From contig NZ_SMLV01000432.1 in assembly GCF_009711525.1 (NCBI RefSeq), positions 3,821 through 64,994 on the forward strand: a DNA stretch of 61,174 bases, read 5' to 3'. Source of the stretch: Fulvivirga lutimaris (GTDB taxonomy: Bacteria > Bacteroidota > Bacteroidia > Cytophagales > Cyclobacteriaceae). Below are positions 43,844 to 53,472 of the stretch, piece after piece (position 1 is the first letter of the stretch; the number at the start of each line of letters is the position of its first letter). The notes under the pieces were generated by a model. It saw only the letters and a list, made by a program, of their open reading frames with translations, ran no database searches and was not told where the DNA came from. The translations under genes and the position numbers were made by a program.

Positions 43844-46348
43844 TCAATAAGACCAATTCTTCTTCCAGGTGTCTATAATGTCAAAGGAGATTTTAAAATC
43901 CTTATCAAAAGGCGTTTTGTTTGAGTCTGCGGCTACACCATAAATGCCGATTCTTAGCCTTCTTCTTGCACCTAGTTTAAACACCCGTTCCACCCCCGCA
44001 AATATCTCTTTATGCAGATAGTCACTTTGTTTTATCCACATTGCGCCAACCCCAGCCACAACATTGAATCTCAGCTTTTTAACCAGCGGGATATTATTTA
44101 TTAAAGCCCCATTAAAATGGTGAATGTGGTGGAATTCCAGATAGTAGTCTGTAGCGTTAAGTGCTGTATCAAGCAGTTGAAAAGAGTTTAGTGGATCAGA
44201 ATAAAGGTAGGGGTCTGACTGTCTGAACCGCTTTAGATCAATGAACTCAAGCTTTTTGGTATTCACAAACTTGCCCACCTGAGCTTTATATTTTGAGTTG
44301 CCAAATATGCCTAAAATGATATCCTGATTGATAGAGAAATCAAGAAAATCAAAATTAATATCTGAACTTAAAGGACCTGGCCATCCTTTTTTATGTCCAA
44401 CACTGAAAGTTGGAAACTTGCTGCCCAGCACTATTTTCCTATTAGGTTCGCGCATGTATTTCTGCATGGGTGTGTATGATATTCGGGTTTCTGTTATCAA
44501 AGCTTCATAGTCCTCAAAGGAGAGGGGATCATTTTCATCAATGACTTTATTAATTACTGTAGTGCGGTCGTAGTCTTCAACTGACTGCCGCTGGCTATAC
44601 TTAGCTTCAGCACTAATGTAAAACCCATTAAAGAGTTCCCTCCTGGTCCAAAGGCCTACATGATCATGAAGGATGTAGTTTGAAATCCTCAGCTGATTTA
44701 GATAAGCATCAAAGCTATTGACAGAATAAAAGGATCTACCAAAATATAGCCGCACATCACCTAAGGAATAGGGATTATATCTAAAAAAGGTACTATTGCC
44801 CCATTGCAGGTCTTCATTTTTGAGGCCGATATTTACATGGCCGAATGTATATAATAGTCTACCACTTTCCCAGCGCTTAAAAAGAGAAGTATGTGGCCCC
44901 AAGCGCCATCCTCCTATAACTTCAAATTCTATGGTACTAAGTAGAGATCCAAAATACAGATCTCGTTTTTTTTCAGTATTACGCCATCCAACACCATCAT
45001 AGATTATTTCACCAAGGGTTATTTTGTTATAGCGCGCTTCAATGGAGTCTAGATAGTCTTTGTCATTGAGCGCCAGTTCAATGCTATCTCTATAACTGAT
45101 TACTTTCTTTTGATCTATTGTCAAAGGCTCTGGCCTTTCCAGATTCCAATAACTGGAATCTCTTTTGTAGGCTTCAGCTGTCGTAACAGCTACTTCATTA
45201 TTAAAAAACTTTTTAGGGAACTGGACATTCTTTTCAAAGTCTTTATAAAAGATGAGGGTATTCCCCTCAAAGCTTTTTCGTCTTCCTTCCTTAGTGAAAT
45301 AATCAAATTCCAATCGATAAGGAATCCACGTGCCGTCTGCAAGTTGATTATAATCTTGCTTTATGGTTAACTCGTCATAGAGCTTAAGCCCACCTTTCTC
45401 AATGGTAAGTTCTAATCTATTAATATTCCAAATACTGTCATTGATATAGATGTGCCCTTCAAAGGTAGAATTACTCGATTTTCTTGGTGTAACCCTAATT
45501 TTATGAACAGCAATACCATTCTGTTTCTTTGTCTCTTCCAATTTGAATTTATAGGTAAGAATAGAAGTCCTACTCAAGGGCGAGATAATAGGAGAGGAAC
45601 CAAGATTTTTCATTTCTACCAGGTTCTGATAGAAGTTGAAGTCAGTCTCGCTAAAGTTAGGTAAATAAAGACCTGCCTTTGTTCCATAAAGCTTATAACC
45701 GGTTCTCTCTTCTTTGTATTTTTCAGGAGCTTCATAGCTTAAAGTACTTTTGATCTCCACCATATTAATATTCTTGAACTTGTCGTCAATGGTGGGTTTG
45801 TCAAATGGATCTTCTACGCCCTCCGGACCATTGAATTCAACAGCAACATTTACTTTACTTTTTTTGTCCTTTAGTTTATGCTCCATAAGTTCAGTTGCCT
45901 TGGTATAGACATTAGCTCTAAAACTGGTAATCTGTGTGAAAAAGTCATCTCGATGGTCAATGGCCTTTTGAATAATTTCATAAGCAGGGTCACGCTTTGA
46001 GGCTTTTATAATTACCTGTTCAAGCTCCTGTGCTGAAGAAACCATTTGATAGTTTCTGATGGTAGGTTTATCTCCAACGGATACTTTTACTATCTGAGAT
46101 TCATAGCCAATAGAAGACAGCACTATATCATAAATGCCCGGATCTAATCGCAGAAAATATTTTCCCTGATCGTCTGTAGATGTGCCTGAGTTCAGTTGCT
46201 GAACAAAAATATTTACGAAAGGTACAGGTTCGTTTTTTTCATTGGTGATTGTTCCGCTTATGCTCTGGGCCATTGCACTGGCTTTAATCAGCATGAGCAG
46301 CAGAACACAGCAGAATATACTTCTCTGTTTTAAGCTACTTGTAATCAA
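43844..46348 (-). CDS. DUF5686 outer-membrane protein with carboxypeptidase-like regulatory domain
   Basis: An 834-residue exported protein. After a signal peptide (ending near AMAQ, residue 28) comes a carboxypeptidase regulatory-like beta domain (about 29-115, with GTITNEKNEPVPFVNIFVQQ). The remainder fits the DUF5686 family of Bacteroidota, with many amphipathic strands in the last 400 residues that suggest a large outer-membrane barrel. The N-terminal domain is of the kind found in TonB-dependent receptors, but no plug domain is visible. Role unknown; envelope biogenesis or transport is likely. Confidence 0.85.
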   Translation of the reverse strand: MITSSLKQRSIFCCVLLLMLIKASAMAQSISGTITNEKNEPVPFVNIFVQQLNSGTSTDDQGKYFLRLDPGIYDIVLSSIGYESQIVKVSVGDKPTIRNYQMVSSAQELEQVIIKASKRDPAYEIIQKAIDHRDDFFTQITSFRANVYTKATELMEHKLKDKKSKVNVAVEFNGPEGVEDPFDKPTIDDKFKNINMVEIKSTLSYEAPEKYKEERTGYKLYGTKAGLYLPNFSETDFNFYQNLVEMKNLGSSPIISPLSRTSILTYKFKLEETKKQNGIAVHKIRVTPRKSSNSTFEGHIYINDSIWNINRLELTIEKGGLKLYDELTIKQDYNQLADGTWIPYRLEFDYFTKEGRRKSFEGNTLIFYKDFEKNVQFPKKFFNNEVAVTTAEAYKRDSSYWNLERPEPLTIDQKKVISYRDSIELALNDKDYLDSIEARYNKITLGEIIYDGVGWRNTEKKRDLYFGSLLSTIEFEVIGGWRLGPHTSLFKRWESGRLLYTFGHVNIGLKNEDLQWGNSTFFRYNPYSLGDVRLYFGRSFYSVNSFDAYLNQLRISNYILHDHVGLWTRRELFNGFYISAEAKYSQRQSVEDYDRTTVINKVIDENDPLSFEDYEALITETRISYTPMQKYMREPNRKIVLGSKFPTFSVGHKKGWPGPLSSDINFDFLDFSINQDIILGIFGNSKYKAQVGKFVNTKKLEFIDLKRFRQSDPYLYSDPLNSFQLLDTALNATDYYLEFHHIHHFNGALINNIPLVKKLRFNVVAGVGAMWIKQSDYLHKEIFAGVERVFKLGARRRLRIGIYGVAADSNKTPFDKDFKISFDIIDTWKKNWSY

Positions 46349-46532
46349 CTTGTTAGGTTAGGTGGACAGGGAATAAAACGAAAGTAATATGTTTTATTAT
46401 AATTTGGTGTCCAAAAATTTTCAACTAACCTGTGTTTTCCTTTAAGCCGTTCATTTTAATGGTTAAACGACTTTATAGTGCTTTGAATTGTGGTTACCTA
46501 AGCATACGAATCCTTAAAAATCCATCTAATAT

Positions 46533-46907
46533 TTACTTCCAATAATCAAATTTGCTAAATCCGCTGAACTGTTTGGGAGCTATTTGTGTGATTCTTATGT
46601 GATCAGGGTGCGTTTTATAGGTTTCCAAAGCTTCATTAGATGTGTAGGTTTGAATAATGATGGTATCGAACTTATCTGATGATGCCTCTAATTTTAAGAT
46701 CTCAATTTTTTCGAATCCATCAATCTTGGCAGGAAGACCTTCAAAAAGGCTGATTACTTCATTTATAACTTCTGAGTCCGCATCTGCTGCCCATTGAAAT
46801 AGGAGTACATGGTACAGTTTTTTTTCATTGGTTTCATCCTGAGCTTTAAGCTGTGCAAAGGAGAACATCAAAATCAGGAGTGATAGAGACAATTTTAAAG
46901 TGTTCAT
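46533..46907 (-). CDS. Exported Dabb-domain (stress-responsive A/B barrel) protein
   Basis: A 124-residue protein with a signal peptide ending near LKAQ (residue 22). The rest matches the dimeric alpha/beta barrel Dabb domain: LYHVLLFQWAADADSEVINEVISLFEGLPAKIDGFEKIEI and YKTHPDHIRITQIA. These domains often work as small oxygenases or olivetolic acid cyclase-like folds. It sits 24 bases after the M28 peptidase gene and may be co-transcribed with it. Function unknown. Confidence 0.82.
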   Translation of the reverse strand: MNTLKLSLSLLILMFSFAQLKAQDETNEKKLYHVLLFQWAADADSEVINEVISLFEGLPAKIDGFEKIEILKLEASSDKFDTIIIQTYTSNEALETYKTHPDHIRITQIAPKQFSGFSKFDYWK

Positions 46908-46931
46908 GAAGCTTATTTTTCGATGACAAAT

Positions 46932-48983
46932 TTATTTACTGATCACCCCGATACTCTCAAGGGCTTCTAAATATTCAATAACAAGTTCTAAACTTACCGG
47001 ACCAAATTCGGCAGAAAGCACATTTCTAATATCCATCACCTCATTCGTGCCATTTACCAGGTTTAGTGCCTCATAAGTATAATCAGATCCGGAACCCAGA
47101 ATGCCACTGTAGCTCATCAATTGAGGCATAGGTTTTGACTTATCATAATGATCATCAAAATAGCTGTATCCAAATACAGACATCATGCCTTTTAGTTGGT
47201 CATTTCTTTTGTAAACTATTTTAGACTTTTTATTAGCAGATTCAAATCTGTTGCCTACTCCAATGGTTTTCTTCAATCCCTCCAAATAGGAAATAAACTG
47301 TTCTTCCTGAATTTTATTTATTGATGCATAAGGCTTAATTGATGTGAAAGCATCTCTCTCATAGAGCCAATGGTAATACTTGGCGTTCTCTTGTTCTTCT
47401 TTCGACAATGGTCTGATATATTCCATCAATTGAGCGGTCCTTTGAAGCACTTGTTTCTTTATCAATTCTATAAGGCTTTCCACATCAGCACTTCCAAAAT
47501 TGGCGATATAATAACCTGATGCTGCTCCTATAAATGCCGCTCTTTTCAATTTAGTAGGGTCAATATTACCAGGTAGATCATAGTTGGTATGGATGTACCT
47601 ATCCGGCCAGTCATGCAAATAGATGGATGGAATTCTATAGGATCCTTCTGTAAATACTTCAAAGTCGGAGCCCATATGGAACTTGCCAATAACAGCATGC
47701 AAAGGTTCTTTGCCGCCTTCTGATGAAACTACTGGATATTGAGTAGGAGCACCACTGGCGTAGTTGTCAGAACTCTCGTTCAAAAATTCCCCAAAGGCAG
47801 CGCCTATATTTCTAATAAAACTCGGTAGACTCTGCGGACTTCTTGAAACATGAAAAATGGCCTTTGTCTCTGGTCCACCACCCACCATGTCCATATGGAT
47901 ATTGAATTTAGTATTAGTGGCAAATTCTGGTCTGTAATTTAATAATGCCGTAGTTCCTTCAATTTCTGGAGACCAGATAAATCTTAAGGTGCGTTTGGGT
48001 CTGGCAACAAGTCCGTCATCAATAAGCCTTTTTAACGTGCGTGCCACTTCAAGAATAGCAACACAGCCACTGGCATTGTCATTAGCTCCCGGCCTTGGAT
48101 GATCCAGATGACAGGTGTATACTATTTCTTCTTTACCCAGATTAGCATCAGCGCCTATAATAGCAGCGCTTAATATTTCATAACTTCCATTGGTTTTAGC
48201 TGCAACTACTTTAGCATGCAATCTTATTTTTTCACCCTTGGCAAGCCTTTCCTGAAAGAATCTGGCCTGCTTTAGTGATACCATAAAGGCAAAAGTCTTG
48301 GTCTCAGAGAAAGTGTCAAGATGACCCCAACGAATGAGGTTTTCATCTTCCTTCCACCATGCAGTAACCTGATTTTGAGCATAACTAATAATTCCTGCAG
48401 CTCCGTATTTTTCTATGGCCAGCGGCACTACACTTTCAGGCTGTGAGGAGGTAAGTACCAATTTGCCTTTCACCTCTTTGTTTTCATAATCAGACTCTGA
48501 TCTACCTGAGCCAATGTCAACCAGCTCAGCCGATGCTTCTCCACTTTCACTGTCCTGTGCTACTACCATGGGTATGGACTCCCAATCTGCAATTTTAATA
48601 GCCTTCACCCATGCCCCATCTTTTTCTTCAAGCTCCCACAGCTGGGCAAACTCAACATTCCAGGCAGGCCTTGCCTTTTGTGTGCCGTACATGGTCTTCC
48701 CATCAGTAGGTATTTTGATCAGTTCAATTTCTTCAAGGTTGTAGTCTTTCAGCTTGCCCGAAATAAAGGCAATGGCCTCGTTATAATCATCAGATCCACG
48801 CATCCTATGCAGGCGGCTAATGTACTCCAGATTTCTTTTGGGCACTTCACCAGATAACTCCTGATCAAGATGATTGACTAGTGCTTCCTGGTTAAGTGGT
48901 ACGTTTTGAGCAATTGATAATGTAATTGTAGCAAAAATTAACAGGGTGTAAATAATGCAAGTGAAGATTGGTTTTAAGGTCAT
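46932..48983 (-). CDS. Exported M28-family zinc aminopeptidase
   Basis: A 683-residue peptidase. I place the start at 48983 (MTLKPIFTC), which opens a signal peptide ending near SIAQ; a start 18 codons upstream would precede it with a polar stretch. A PA-like insert is suggested by KLVLTSSQPESVVPLAIEKYGAAGIISY. The M28 zinc site is visible as HLDHPRPGANDNASG (His and Asp), SPEIEGT (Glu) and HMDMVGG (Asp); a late histidine in YLHDWPDRYIHTNYD completes it. A helical C-terminal domain of about 180 residues follows. It should act on peptides outside the inner membrane. Confidence 0.88.
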   Translation of the reverse strand: MTLKPIFTCIIYTLLIFATITLSIAQNVPLNQEALVNHLDQELSGEVPKRNLEYISRLHRMRGSDDYNEAIAFISGKLKDYNLEEIELIKIPTDGKTMYGTQKARPAWNVEFAQLWELEEKDGAWVKAIKIADWESIPMVVAQDSESGEASAELVDIGSGRSESDYENKEVKGKLVLTSSQPESVVPLAIEKYGAAGIISYAQNQVTAWWKEDENLIRWGHLDTFSETKTFAFMVSLKQARFFQERLAKGEKIRLHAKVVAAKTNGSYEILSAAIIGADANLGKEEIVYTCHLDHPRPGANDNASGCVAILEVARTLKRLIDDGLVARPKRTLRFIWSPEIEGTTALLNYRPEFATNTKFNIHMDMVGGGPETKAIFHVSRSPQSLPSFIRNIGAAFGEFLNESSDNYASGAPTQYPVVSSEGGKEPLHAVIGKFHMGSDFEVFTEGSYRIPSIYLHDWPDRYIHTNYDLPGNIDPTKLKRAAFIGAASGYYIANFGSADVESLIELIKKQVLQRTAQLMEYIRPLSKEEQENAKYYHWLYERDAFTSIKPYASINKIQEEQFISYLEGLKKTIGVGNRFESANKKSKIVYKRNDQLKGMMSVFGYSYFDDHYDKSKPMPQLMSYSGILGSGSDYTYEALNLVNGTNEVMDIRNVLSAEFGPVSLELVIEYLEALESIGVISK

Positions 48984-49164
48984 AATATGGAAAACTAATG
49001 TGTTTCTAGAGCATTTACTTTGAATTGGAGATTGCAATTGAATTTACCAAAGACTTTATTTAAAACCTATTAATGGACCTGAACTCAAATGATTAACTAA
49101 ACTAAGGCTGAAGTGACTTTTATTTATTTGCTTTTAATAATCGAAATGAGAAATTTGGAATTAA

Positions 49165-50013
49165 ATGGAAAACAGAGACTTAGCTTTTTTTAATTCAAAT
49201 GATTACAAATGGAAGTTAAGTATCTCCCTTGCGGTCTTTCTTTACCTCTTCCTTATAATATTTCTTCCTTTTGGGGTGAGTAATTATAATCCTTTCCATG
49301 AATATACACTGCAGTTTATATTTGAATTGAGCATATTCTTTTTTGTTGTCCTCGTTGTTGCTCTGATAAACGAATTCCTTATAAAACCTTTAATTGAAGT
49401 ATCCGCGACAGTCAGATCGATTGTGCTTTGGCATATTTGGTCATTCCTTTTTTTAGGGGTCATTTTATTTATCACTTACAACTATCTAGGCGATTGGCAT
49501 GATTGGAGATTGTTAAGTGGGATTGAATTCATTTTCAATACATCAACTGTATTTATATTTCCTATGGTTGGTGTTTTCTTCTATTATAAATTTAAGGTAC
49601 TGAAGGAGCAGTTTGATGTGGTGCTTACTAACATTGAAAGCTCAATGGATGAAAAGACGATGATCAACTTTGAAGGTCAGGGGAATAATGACAAAATCTC
49701 TATATCTGTATCCGAGTTTATATATGCCAGATCCCAGGACAATTATGTTGAACTGTCCTATTTGCATAACAACCAACTCACATCTTTTCTCATCCGAGCT
49801 TCTATGGGATTAGTAGAGGAAAGCGTGGAAAATGGTTTTATAATCCGCTGTCATCGGTCTTACATGGTTAACCTATTTCATGTTCAGTCAATAAGCGGTG
49901 GCAAAAATGATCTTCAACTTTTTTTAAACCATGTCGAAAAGCCAATTCCGGTATCTAAAAAGTACATGGTCGGAACCATGGAGCAGTTGAAAAAATACAA
50001 GCAATTTCAATAA
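49165..50013 (+). CDS. Membrane-anchored LytTR transcriptional regulator
   Basis: A 282-residue protein with four hydrophobic segments in the first 145 residues, a short linker helix, and a C-terminal LytTR DNA-binding domain (about 170-275) with SEFIYARSQDNYVELSYL and FIIRCHRSYMVNLFHVQSISGGK. There is no receiver domain, so it is not a classical response regulator; the membrane part may sense a signal directly. It is divergent from the M28 gene across 181 bases and precedes the cupin gene by 118 bases. Either neighbour could be a target. Confidence 0.9.
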   Translation: MENRDLAFFNSNDYKWKLSISLAVFLYLFLIIFLPFGVSNYNPFHEYTLQFIFELSIFFFVVLVVALINEFLIKPLIEVSATVRSIVLWHIWSFLFLGVILFITYNYLGDWHDWRLLSGIEFIFNTSTVFIFPMVGVFFYYKFKVLKEQFDVVLTNIESSMDEKTMINFEGQGNNDKISISVSEFIYARSQDNYVELSYLHNNQLTSFLIRASMGLVEESVENGFIIRCHRSYMVNLFHVQSISGGKNDLQLFLNHVEKPIPVSKKYMVGTMEQLKKYKQFQ

Positions 50014-50131
50014 GTTGTTTCATTCATCCCAAATAGGTGAATTTCACCACAAACTGCTATAAATCGTCATTCAAGGGTTTCTGAGCTGCGTAATTAGCGG
50101 TCAGTAACAAATTAATAACTCAAAATTTAAA

Positions 50132-51088
50132 ATGATGATTACACAAAAAACAACCGAAAAGGGTGGAGGTGATTTTGCTTACAAAGGCCTCTTGATGCTA
50201 CTCTTTATCTTTTCAATGTCTTACGCTCAAGCTCAAACAACAGAAGAGATGCTTACCTCATTTGTTGAAAGTTATAAGACGGACCCTATGACCATGACAG
50301 CTACTTTTGGAATAGCGGTAGGTGATGATTGGTGGCACGTTATTACCGAGCGTAAAGAAGAAGGTTATAAAGTAGGGAAAGGCAAGCAATACACCTTTCA
50401 TAATCTGGGGCCGCATGAGGTAGAACTACACAAAGGCAAGCCAGAAAAACCGACATGGTATTTTAAGTTCGCTGACAAGTCAATTTTAGAAAATGTAAAT
50501 AATAAGGTTTATACTGCAAGTACAGCTGCAGCCAAATCAATGCCTTCTGATGTGGTAGCCATGGACATATTGGATATGGATGGATTTGTGTCTACTCAAA
50601 AGGATGCAGCCCTTAGTTATGTGGTGTTGGAGCACTTTTGGAAAAAGGATGATATTGAAGTGACCCGTTTTGCTAGAGACAGCTCTCTGCCAAGTCATGG
50701 AGCTGAGATAGTGTCACTTTATACGATGAAGGACAAGCGAGTGGCCTGGTTTTCGATTGGTGCAGAAGAAGCAGCCAATGCCGATAGGAATCTGGATAAA
50801 GGACAAGTGCCCAATCTTTTCATTTTTACTAAGGGGCGTGGTAAAGCATTGTTTGGAGATGAGGAGATAGAGGTAGAACCAGGGATGAGTGTATTTATAG
50901 GGCCATACACTAAGCACGTTATTTATAACCCTTATGACGAGCCTTTGGAAGGTGTGTTAGTACTCTTTGGCGATAATATCGATTATGCCAAAGGACAGTC
51001 TTATCTGGAGTTTCTCGAAAAGGAATATGATTTTTATAAAGTGAATGAAAATGAAGTTGTTCAAGCGCAGACATTAGGATCTAACTAA
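50132..51088 (+). CDS. Exported cupin-domain protein
   Basis: A 318-residue protein whose signal peptide has an unusually long polar lead (about 17 residues, with GGG) before the hydrophobic core GLLMLLFIFSMSYAQAQ. The middle part (about 40-180) is unassigned. The C-terminal cupin (about 225-295) shows RGKALFGDEEIEVEPGMSVFIGPYTKHVIYNPYDEPL, with the cupin 2 histidine but no clear histidine pair in the first motif, so the metal site may be incomplete. A second ATG one codon later is equally good. The substrate is unknown. Confidence 0.75.
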   Translation: MMITQKTTEKGGGDFAYKGLLMLLFIFSMSYAQAQTTEEMLTSFVESYKTDPMTMTATFGIAVGDDWWHVITERKEEGYKVGKGKQYTFHNLGPHEVELHKGKPEKPTWYFKFADKSILENVNNKVYTASTAAAKSMPSDVVAMDILDMDGFVSTQKDAALSYVVLEHFWKKDDIEVTRFARDSSLPSHGAEIVSLYTMKDKRVAWFSIGAEEAANADRNLDKGQVPNLFIFTKGRGKALFGDEEIEVEPGMSVFIGPYTKHVIYNPYDEPLEGVLVLFGDNIDYAKGQSYLEFLEKEYDFYKVNENEVVQAQTLGSN

Positions 51089-51093
51089 AACCC

Positions 51094-51122
51094 AAAAGCA
51101 CCAGCCTGAAGCTGGTGCTTTT
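51094..51122. terminator. Bidirectional terminator between cupin and DinB genes
   Basis: AAAAGCACCAGC and GCTGGTGCTTTT form a perfect 12-bp stem with a 5-base loop, 5 bases after the cupin stop, and its right arm touches the stop codon of the convergent DinB gene. T-rich bases follow on both strands. Confidence 0.88.
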
Positions 51123-51642
51123 ATTTCAAAATCCCTAAAAACTCAATCCATGGGCCGACTTCGGTTTTGTACTGTTTGGCCATTACCCTTGAGATTTGAC
51201 TGATATGGCCGAGGTCATGTACTACCCAGCAGGAGAGGAGTTCCTTTAAGGTAACATCACCCAATACCGGATGCTTACCTTTAAGTTTAAGTTGCTCTTC
51301 AGAGATATTGAGTGCTTTTAATTTTTCAATATTCTTATTTCTAAGCACTTCAAACTCATCTAGCAGTTCGTTTATACTTTTGCCTTTGCTATGTTCAAAT
51401 TGAGCAAACCGATCAAATGGCTGAAAGGTCTTGTCTTCATTATTACTAAGGATGAGGTTGCTTCGTTTGAGCCAGTCTTCCTGTTCGCCATGAATAAGGT
51501 GGCCAATAATATCAAATGGACTCCAGGTGTCAGGTCCTTCATTTGAGCTTGTCCATTCGATTGATAAACCATATAGAAAGGTCTTAAGAACAGCAGGTGT
51601 TCTTTCTAAAATATGGATGGCTTGGGTGAGGTTGTATTGCAT
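51121..51642 (-). CDS. DinB-family putative metal-dependent hydrolase
   Basis: A 173-residue four-helix bundle of the DinB/YfiT type. The three metal histidines are in FDIIGHLIHGE (first) and VVHDLGHISQISRVM (second and third). I use the ATG at 51642 (MQYNLTQAI), 10 bases after the previous gene; a longer in-frame version would overlap that gene and has an unlikely N-terminus. DinB proteins include thiol-dependent transferases and stress genes of unknown substrate. It closes the minus-strand set that begins with the GH92 gene. Confidence 0.85.
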   Translation of the reverse strand: MQYNLTQAIHILERTPAVLKTFLYGLSIEWTSSNEGPDTWSPFDIIGHLIHGEQEDWLKRSNLILSNNEDKTFQPFDRFAQFEHSKGKSINELLDEFEVLRNKNIEKLKALNISEEQLKLKGKHPVLGDVTLKELLSCWVVHDLGHISQISRVMAKQYKTEVGPWIEFLGILK

Positions 51643-51652
51643 GTGTCTTGAA

Positions 51653-52156
51653 TTATCTAAAAATATTAAAATCAATTTCGAGTTGATTAGGTTGGAAGTT
51701 TGACTTAAGAAATAATATAAAGTTGTCCAAACCTTCCTTTTTTGAAAGAGTCTTAAGGTTGAATATTTCAAATGTTCCATCAATAAACTCAGTTCTTAAA
51801 ACAAGCTGAGGAATAGTTGCTTGATAAATAGCGATTGATCCTAGAACGAGCAAAAAACCAAACATTATTATAATACTACCTATGGCCCTTGCACTTTGAG
51901 TATGTGGGTTTCTGTCAAAAAGAATGAAGTCAATTATTCCGGTACTATAAAACAGAAAATAGAGAGAAGAACAAGTCAATACGAGCCCAAAAGAACCAAG
52001 TAGTAATGGTCTTTTAACGGAAATTGATTTGTTAACAGATAACCTTTTTATATCGCTAAAATTCACTTTTTTATATGGAAAGTTACTTCTTAGAAGTTCT
52101 ATTTCATTACCAGAAAATCTGAAATATTCAGTTTCAAATTGATAGGTTGTCTCCAT
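51653..52156 (-). CDS. Small membrane protein of unknown function (PH-like layout)
   Basis: A 167-residue protein with an N-terminal beta-rich part, two hydrophobic segments (about 50-70 and 88-110) and a C-terminal beta-rich part ending in FLKSNFQPNQLEIDFNIFR. Split beta parts around a membrane hairpin resemble bacterial PH-like domains, but I do not recognise the family. I start at the ATG at 52156; a TTG four codons upstream is also in frame. It follows the next gene by 63 bases. Confidence 0.62.
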   Translation of the reverse strand: METTYQFETEYFRFSGNEIELLRSNFPYKKVNFSDIKRLSVNKSISVKRPLLLGSFGLVLTCSSLYFLFYSTGIIDFILFDRNPHTQSARAIGSIIIMFGFLLVLGSIAIYQATIPQLVLRTEFIDGTFEIFNLKTLSKKEGLDNFILFLKSNFQPNQLEIDFNIFR

Positions 52157-52219
52157 GTTGATTAACAATTATTTTTGATTCCAATCTAATTAATTCCTTT
52201 GAAGAAGACTTTTCAAATT

Positions 52220-52846
52220 CTAATAAAATAGCAAAGCGGGTTGACTTACATCAACATCAAACTCCCCCAGTTCCATTTCAATGTTCGATGCACGAGTTAT
52301 TTCCTTCTGATGCTTCTCATAGATTAAAGATGATTCACCTTCCCAATTCCATAAAATTTTGTCAGCATACATTATCTTGAGTGAAGAACTAGTTATATGA
52401 ATTATTCTGGGAGATAGCACTAGCACTCTTCCTTTACTAAAGGAAATAACAAGCTGATTTGTCTCCTTATTAAATGCTATGGCTGTTATTTTCTTTGGTT
52501 TATCAAGGTTCTTTGCTTTCCAATCTCCCCAAATCTTTAATACCCCATTGCCAGGTTTCCATACTCCGGTTTGATAGAGTTCAACAAGCTCTTCTTTGGC
52601 TATTTCTTTAACTCCAGAACCTGCGGTTGGAATAAGATGGTCTAAATCAGGAGATGAGAAATTATTTATTTCCCCAAATGGCCTGCTTTTTATAAGTCTG
52701 AATACGTAGTATGATGCATAAATTCCTCCAATAAATATTAATCCGCTGATAACCATGCTGATAATATCACCTGAAGCAAGGAATGACAATGCAAGTGCTG
52801 AAATACCAAGAAAGGTAAAGGTGGCTCTTATAATTGCTCTAAGCAT
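52220..52846 (-). CDS. Membrane-anchored protein of unknown function
   Basis: A 208-residue protein with two hydrophobic segments at the start (about 8-25 and 31-51) and a soluble C-terminal domain of strands such as ITAIAFNKETNQLVISFSKGRVLVL. No family recognised. It lies 30 bases after the exported 196-residue gene in the GH92-led set. The soluble domain looks PH-like in its strand pattern, similar in style to the next gene, but this is not an assignment. Confidence 0.62.
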   Translation of the reverse strand: MLRAIIRATFTFLGISALALSFLASGDIISMVISGLIFIGGIYASYYVFRLIKSRPFGEINNFSSPDLDHLIPTAGSGVKEIAKEELVELYQTGVWKPGNGVLKIWGDWKAKNLDKPKKITAIAFNKETNQLVISFSKGRVLVLSPRIIHITSSSLKIMYADKILWNWEGESSLIYEKHQKEITRASNIEMELGEFDVDVSQPALLFY

Positions 52847-52876
52847 TGATGATGAAAGTTTTGTTTCTGAGCATAA

Positions 52877-53467
52877 TCAGTCATAGTTAACTGTAATTAT
52901 AATAACTCCCATACTTTCATATGAAATATGAGTCTGGTTGGACAATTCACTTAATTCTATGAGCTTTTTCTTATTAATTTCTGAATTATAGCTGAGGTAA
53001 TAGATATCAGTAACGGGAATCTCCTTGTGAAAAAATGAAATAGGGTTTGTATTAAGTTTGTTTATTTCCTCTAATGTGAAGGTATTAAGTTCTCCTGCAC
53101 CCCAATATATATCATCATCTTTGTTTATTTCCTTAATGGCGATGACTTGTTCTACTCGAATCAACAGTTTATCGTCCTCATTGATAGCTTTGATTTCAGA
53201 TATTGAGTCATTATTTATTGTCTTTACTTCTTTGAGAAGAGTAAATACGGAATCACCTTTATCTCGGTGAAACTCAAGAAGGTTTTTAGGAAATTGGTTT
53301 TGCTTTGTGCTATTAACCCATTGATCATTCCAATAAATAAATCCTGATATCGTATCACCATTTGCTAAAGAGATTTCTACATTTCTGAGGCTCCAACATG
53401 CTAAGCAATCAGCATGAACCAATTTTGGGGATAAGCAAAGCAGTACCATTATGAATATTGATTTCAT
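52877..53467 (-). CDS. Exported protein of unknown function
   Basis: A 196-residue protein with a signal peptide ending near LVHA, after which the mature protein begins DCLACWSLRNVEISLANG with a CxxC pair. The rest is beta-rich with a repeated theme of short strands (NGDTISGFIYWND, DKLLIRVEQVIAIKEI). No family recognised. It starts 5 bases after DUF2071 and is probably co-transcribed with it. Confidence 0.66.
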   Translation of the reverse strand: MKSIFIMVLLCLSPKLVHADCLACWSLRNVEISLANGDTISGFIYWNDQWVNSTKQNQFPKNLLEFHRDKGDSVFTLLKEVKTINNDSISEIKAINEDDKLLIRVEQVIAIKEINKDDDIYWGAGELNTFTLEEINKLNTNPISFFHKEIPVTDIYYLSYNSEINKKKLIELSELSNQTHISYESMGVIIITVNYD

Positions 53468-53472
53468 TGGAT

